Of a stretch of DNA of 64,000 nt, positions 61,735-64,000 are shown in pieces; position 1 is the first letter of the stretch, and each line of letters begins with the position of its first letter. A model generated the notes under the pieces. The model worked only from the letters and a program-made list of their open reading frames with translations. It had not been told where the DNA came from and made no database searches. Location: positions 62,001 through 126,000 of the forward strand of contig NZ_KB907501.1 in assembly GCF_000382065.1 (NCBI RefSeq), written 5' to 3'. A program made the translations under genes and the position numbers. The DNA is from Stenotrophomonas hibiscicola ATCC 19867 (GTDB lineage Bacteria > Pseudomonadota > Gammaproteobacteria > Xanthomonadales > Xanthomonadaceae).

Positions 61735-62403
61735 ATGGAGATCCCGGTCGACGACGGCATCGTGCTGTACACCTACTGGCGATCCAGCGCCGCCTACCGC
61801 GTGCGCATCGGCCTGGAGCTGAAGGGCCTGGCCTGGGAGGCGCGGCCGGTGCATCTGGTGCGCGACGGTGGCGAGCAGCACCGGGATGCCTATCGCGCGC
61901 TCAATCCGCAGCAGCAGGTGCCGACGCTGCTGCATGAGGGGCATGTGCTGACCCAGTCGCTGGCGATCCTCGAATACCTGGACGAGCGCTTTCCGCAGGT
62001 ACCGCTGCTGCCGGCCGACGCCGCCGGCCGTGCGCGGGTGCGGGCGCTGGCCCAGTTGGTGGCCTGTGATATCCACCCGATCAACAACCTGCGGGTGATG
62101 CAGTACCTGGAGCGCACGCTGCAGGTGCCTGCCGACGCACGCACGCAGTGGACGCTGCACTGGATCGCCGAGGGCTTTGCGGCGATGGAAACGCTGTTGG
62201 CCAACAGCCGCGACACCGGCACCTTCTGCCACGGCGACCGTCCCGGCCTGGCCGACATCTGCCTGCTGCCGCAGCTGTACAACGCCCACCGCTTCGGCCT
62301 GGACCTGGCGCCGTACCCGACCTTGCGCCGCATCGAGGCGGCCTGCCAGGCAGTGGATGCCTTCGACCGCGCGCGTCCGGAACACCAGCCCGACGCCGCC
62401 TGA
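61735..62403 (+). CDS. maiA: maleylacetoacetate isomerase (zeta-class glutathione transferase)
   Basis: 222 residues. The zeta-class signature YWRSSAAYRVRIGLELKG is at the N-terminus with its active Ser-Ser-x-x-Tyr, followed by NPQQQVPTLLHEG and the C-terminal GDRPGLADICLLPQLYNAHRF. It isomerises maleylacetoacetate to fumarylacetoacetate using glutathione. ATG 61735 is chosen over ATG 61723, because GGAGG lies six bases before it. It is in an operon with the FAH-family gene. Confidence 0.92.
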   Translation: MEIPVDDGIVLYTYWRSSAAYRVRIGLELKGLAWEARPVHLVRDGGEQHRDAYRALNPQQQVPTLLHEGHVLTQSLAILEYLDERFPQVPLLPADAAGRARVRALAQLVACDIHPINNLRVMQYLERTLQVPADARTQWTLHWIAEGFAAMETLLANSRDTGTFCHGDRPGLADICLLPQLYNAHRFGLDLAPYPTLRRIEAACQAVDAFDRARPEHQPDAA

Positions 62404-62418
62404 CGGGCCGCTTCGCTC

Positions 62419-62479
62419 GCCGGGCGCGGCCCGGCGCTACCGGTCCCCGGCCCGTGGTAGCGCCGGGCCATGCCCGGCG
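62419..62479. repeat. SMAG pair overlapping the end of the UdgX-type gene
   Basis: GCCGGGCGCGGCCCGGC + GCTAC at 62419-62440, and GTAG + CGCCGGGCCATGCCCGGCG at 62457-62479. The minus-strand GTAG (62440-62437) is the stop of the UdgX-type gene, and the second palindrome is read as its last codons. Confidence 0.85.
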
Positions 62480-63933
62480 GATGCCCCATCCCCTCGCAAC
62501 ATCTGCCGAAGGTCTTCCCGGAACAGCCGATAGCCGGCCTCGCGGCGTGCATCGTCGGTCTGCCGCAACACCCACGCCGGGTGCACCGTGGCGTAGCCGC
62601 GCGTGCCATCTTCGAGGGTGTGCCAGCGTCCGCGGTCGCGTGAGAGGTCGAAGTCACGACCGAATACCGAGGCTGCCGCTGTCGCGCCCAGGCATACGAT
62701 CACCTGGGGCCGCACGCGTGCGATCTCACCCATCAGCCAGGGGCGGCAGGCCTGGATGTGGCGGCTTTCCGGCCGCTTGTGCAGCCGCACCTTGCCGCGC
62801 CGCTCATGGTGGAAGTGCTTCACCGCGTTGGTGAGGTACAGCTGGGCGCGATCGATTCCCAGTTCCGCCAGTGCGCGGTCCAGCACCTGGCCGGCAGGTC
62901 CTGCGAACGGCTGCCCGCGCAGATCCTCGGTATCACCGGGCTGCTCGCCGATCACCATCACCCGCGCATCGGCAGGCCCCTGCCCGAACACGGTCTGCGT
63001 GGCCTGCTCCCATAGCGGGCACTGGCGGCAGGCACTGGCCTGTCCGCGCAGATTGTCCAGGCTGCTGGCATCGGCTGCCGGCGTCGCAGCGTTCGCACGC
63101 GGGGGAATCCTGCGTTGCGGTGCCTGTGCCGGCCGGTCATGCATTTCCTGCACGCGGTCGGCCGCGTCGCGCACCAGGCGTGGCAGCAACCGGGCTTCAG
63201 GCAGGTGGCGCCAGTACTTGGCCGGCATTTCCTGCATCATCATCCGTGTGTTGAGCCGCGCCGGATTGAAGATGCTGGCGTAGTAGGTCTGCCACAGCGA
63301 CTCGCGTGCATCCTCGGCCGGGGCATCTTCGCGCCGTGCACCGGGGCCAAAGGCAAGCGCCTGCCCATCCCAGGCGACGCTGCGTTGGGGCGTGAGGATG
63401 GCCCAGCGCATGCCGGTGAAGCGGCGCGCGAAGAACGGCGCTACCCGGTCGACGATGTGGTGCTGTGGCTCGAACCAGGCGATGAACGCGTCAGGTTGGC
63501 CGGGCACTTCCCGGAAGCGCACGAACGCCTTCATCTTGTGCGTGTCACGGCGGACGGCCTGGGCCAGAGCCGTTGCGCGCAGCACATCGGCGTCGGCGGG
63601 GTTGCCCAGCACCGCACGCTCGCCATGGGCGATGCGCCACAGCAGGCGATACAGCAAGGCCAGGCGCTGGGGATCGCGATGGCACAGGCAGGTGGCCGCC
63701 AGCTCCAGGAAGTCACGTGGAACGTTGGGTGCACCGGCCTCGGCAAGCATCGGCGCCTGCTGCACGGCCGGTGCATCCAGCAGCGACGTTTCGCTCCCTT
63801 CCAGCCAGTCCAGCTGCGGCGGGGCAACGCCGCGCAGCAACGCTTCGCGCGCAGCATCGCGCCAGGCCTGCAGCGACCACGGCGGATCCACCCGCAGCGA
63901 CCAGCGCTGCGCGTCAGGCCGCGGACGGGGCAT
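62437..63933 (-). CDS. UdgX-type uracil-DNA-binding protein fused to a DUF4130 domain
   Basis: 498 residues. The N-terminal part (to about 270) matches the DUF4130/DNA-metabolism domain (HRDPQRLALLYRLLWRI, HKMKAFVRFREV, FEPQHHIVDRVAPFFARRF). The C-terminal part is a family-4-like uracil-DNA glycosylase: iron-sulfur cysteines in ACRQCPL, motif GEQPGDTEDLRG (about 328) and HPAWVLRQ. A loop RGKVRLHKRP near residue 385 matches the KRRIH loop of UdgX, whose His bonds covalently to the deoxyribose. So it may trap uracil sites irreversibly. The last residues come from a SMAG repeat. ATG 63933 overlaps the upstream gene by 20 bases. Confidence 0.87.
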   Translation of the reverse strand: MPRPRPDAQRWSLRVDPPWSLQAWRDAAREALLRGVAPPQLDWLEGSETSLLDAPAVQQAPMLAEAGAPNVPRDFLELAATCLCHRDPQRLALLYRLLWRIAHGERAVLGNPADADVLRATALAQAVRRDTHKMKAFVRFREVPGQPDAFIAWFEPQHHIVDRVAPFFARRFTGMRWAILTPQRSVAWDGQALAFGPGARREDAPAEDARESLWQTYYASIFNPARLNTRMMMQEMPAKYWRHLPEARLLPRLVRDAADRVQEMHDRPAQAPQRRIPPRANAATPAADASSLDNLRGQASACRQCPLWEQATQTVFGQGPADARVMVIGEQPGDTEDLRGQPFAGPAGQVLDRALAELGIDRAQLYLTNAVKHFHHERRGKVRLHKRPESRHIQACRPWLMGEIARVRPQVIVCLGATAAASVFGRDFDLSRDRGRWHTLEDGTRGYATVHPAWVLRQTDDARREAGYRLFREDLRQMLRGDGASAGHGPALPRAGDR

Positions 63934-64000
63934 CGAACAGCGAACCCTGGCGCGGCGGCGGGGCCAGCTGCGCGCGCAGCGCCGCCGGATCATCCAGTGC
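63914..64000 (-). CDS. C-terminal end of the upstream gene, probably a radical-SAM DNA-repair protein
   Basis: Only 28 codons are visible, ending in RQGSLFDAPSAA and TGA at 63914-63916; the gene begins beyond the window. It overlaps the UdgX-type gene by 20 bases, a usual arrangement for the radical-SAM protein that accompanies DUF4130/UDG genes. QGSLF resembles a beta-clamp-binding pentapeptide. The assignment is by context and the short tail only. Confidence 0.55.
   Translation of the reverse strand, partial: ALDDPAALRAQLAPPPRQGSLFDAPSAA

Overview
The window is GC-rich, densely packed chromosomal DNA from a gammaproteobacterium of the Stenotrophomonas type (Xanthomonadaceae). The evidence is gene content (dadA-alr next to an Lrp regulator, MotAB, fabAB, TonB receptors, DUF3247/DUF3016/DUF3297 proteins) and above all many GTAG-headed palindromes such as GTAG + AGCCGAGCCCATGCTCGGCT, which match the SMAG repeats described from S. 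maltophilia. I see no phage, IS element, CRISPR array, rRNA or tRNA. This is core genome with many small intergenic structured repeats.

Layout. 0-9 kb: tail of a LytS-type kinase with its LytTR regulator, a lipoprotein, an MpaB-type oxygenase, an M13 peptidase and a membrane EAL phosphodiesterase with a broken GGDEF site. 9-14 kb: LysR/DoxX/extradiol dioxygenase, a CPA1 antiporter and small DUF proteins. 14-21 kb: MotA-MotB, cytosolic MsrB, and D-alanine catabolism (lrp, dadA, alr). 21-31 kb: a hybrid kinase, an rsmC/pseudouridine synthase/HAD phosphatase chain with 4-nt overlaps, fabA-fabB and dinB. 31-41 kb: MBL protein, LysR with divergent reductase, gph, B12-riboswitch-controlled btuB, msrC, bioD and a MocR regulator. 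41-49 kb: an exported methionine-sulfoxide repair operon (msrB-dipZ-msrA) divergent from an OmpR-type two-component system, then a second, convergent two-component system. 49-64 kb: an asparagine-synthetase homologue lacking its glutaminase cysteine, phasin, queD, a TonB receptor with an M14 peptidase, rhlE, the last two steps of homogentisate degradation, and a UdgX-type uracil-DNA protein with the end of a radical-SAM gene.

The most unusual signal is non-coding. Five intergenic elements (30438-30539, 57900-58003, 58195-58302, 60203-60304, 60460-60553) share a core of exactly 52 nt that aligns without gaps and contains two small hairpins with compensatory changes. Each core is closed by a 21-28 bp outer stem whose sequence differs from copy to copy while staying complementary. 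A second family at 51134-51231 and 51301-51398 has the same design around a 42-nt core. Six of the seven copies form three neighbouring pairs of opposite orientation, and two of those pairs flank rhlE. I cannot connect either family to a named element from sequence alone.

In six genes the stop codon lies in the GTAG of a palindromic repeat; in the UdgX-type gene the repeat also encodes the C-terminus. Starts were chosen from Shine-Dalgarno fit, overlaps and family length; uncertain ones are flagged.
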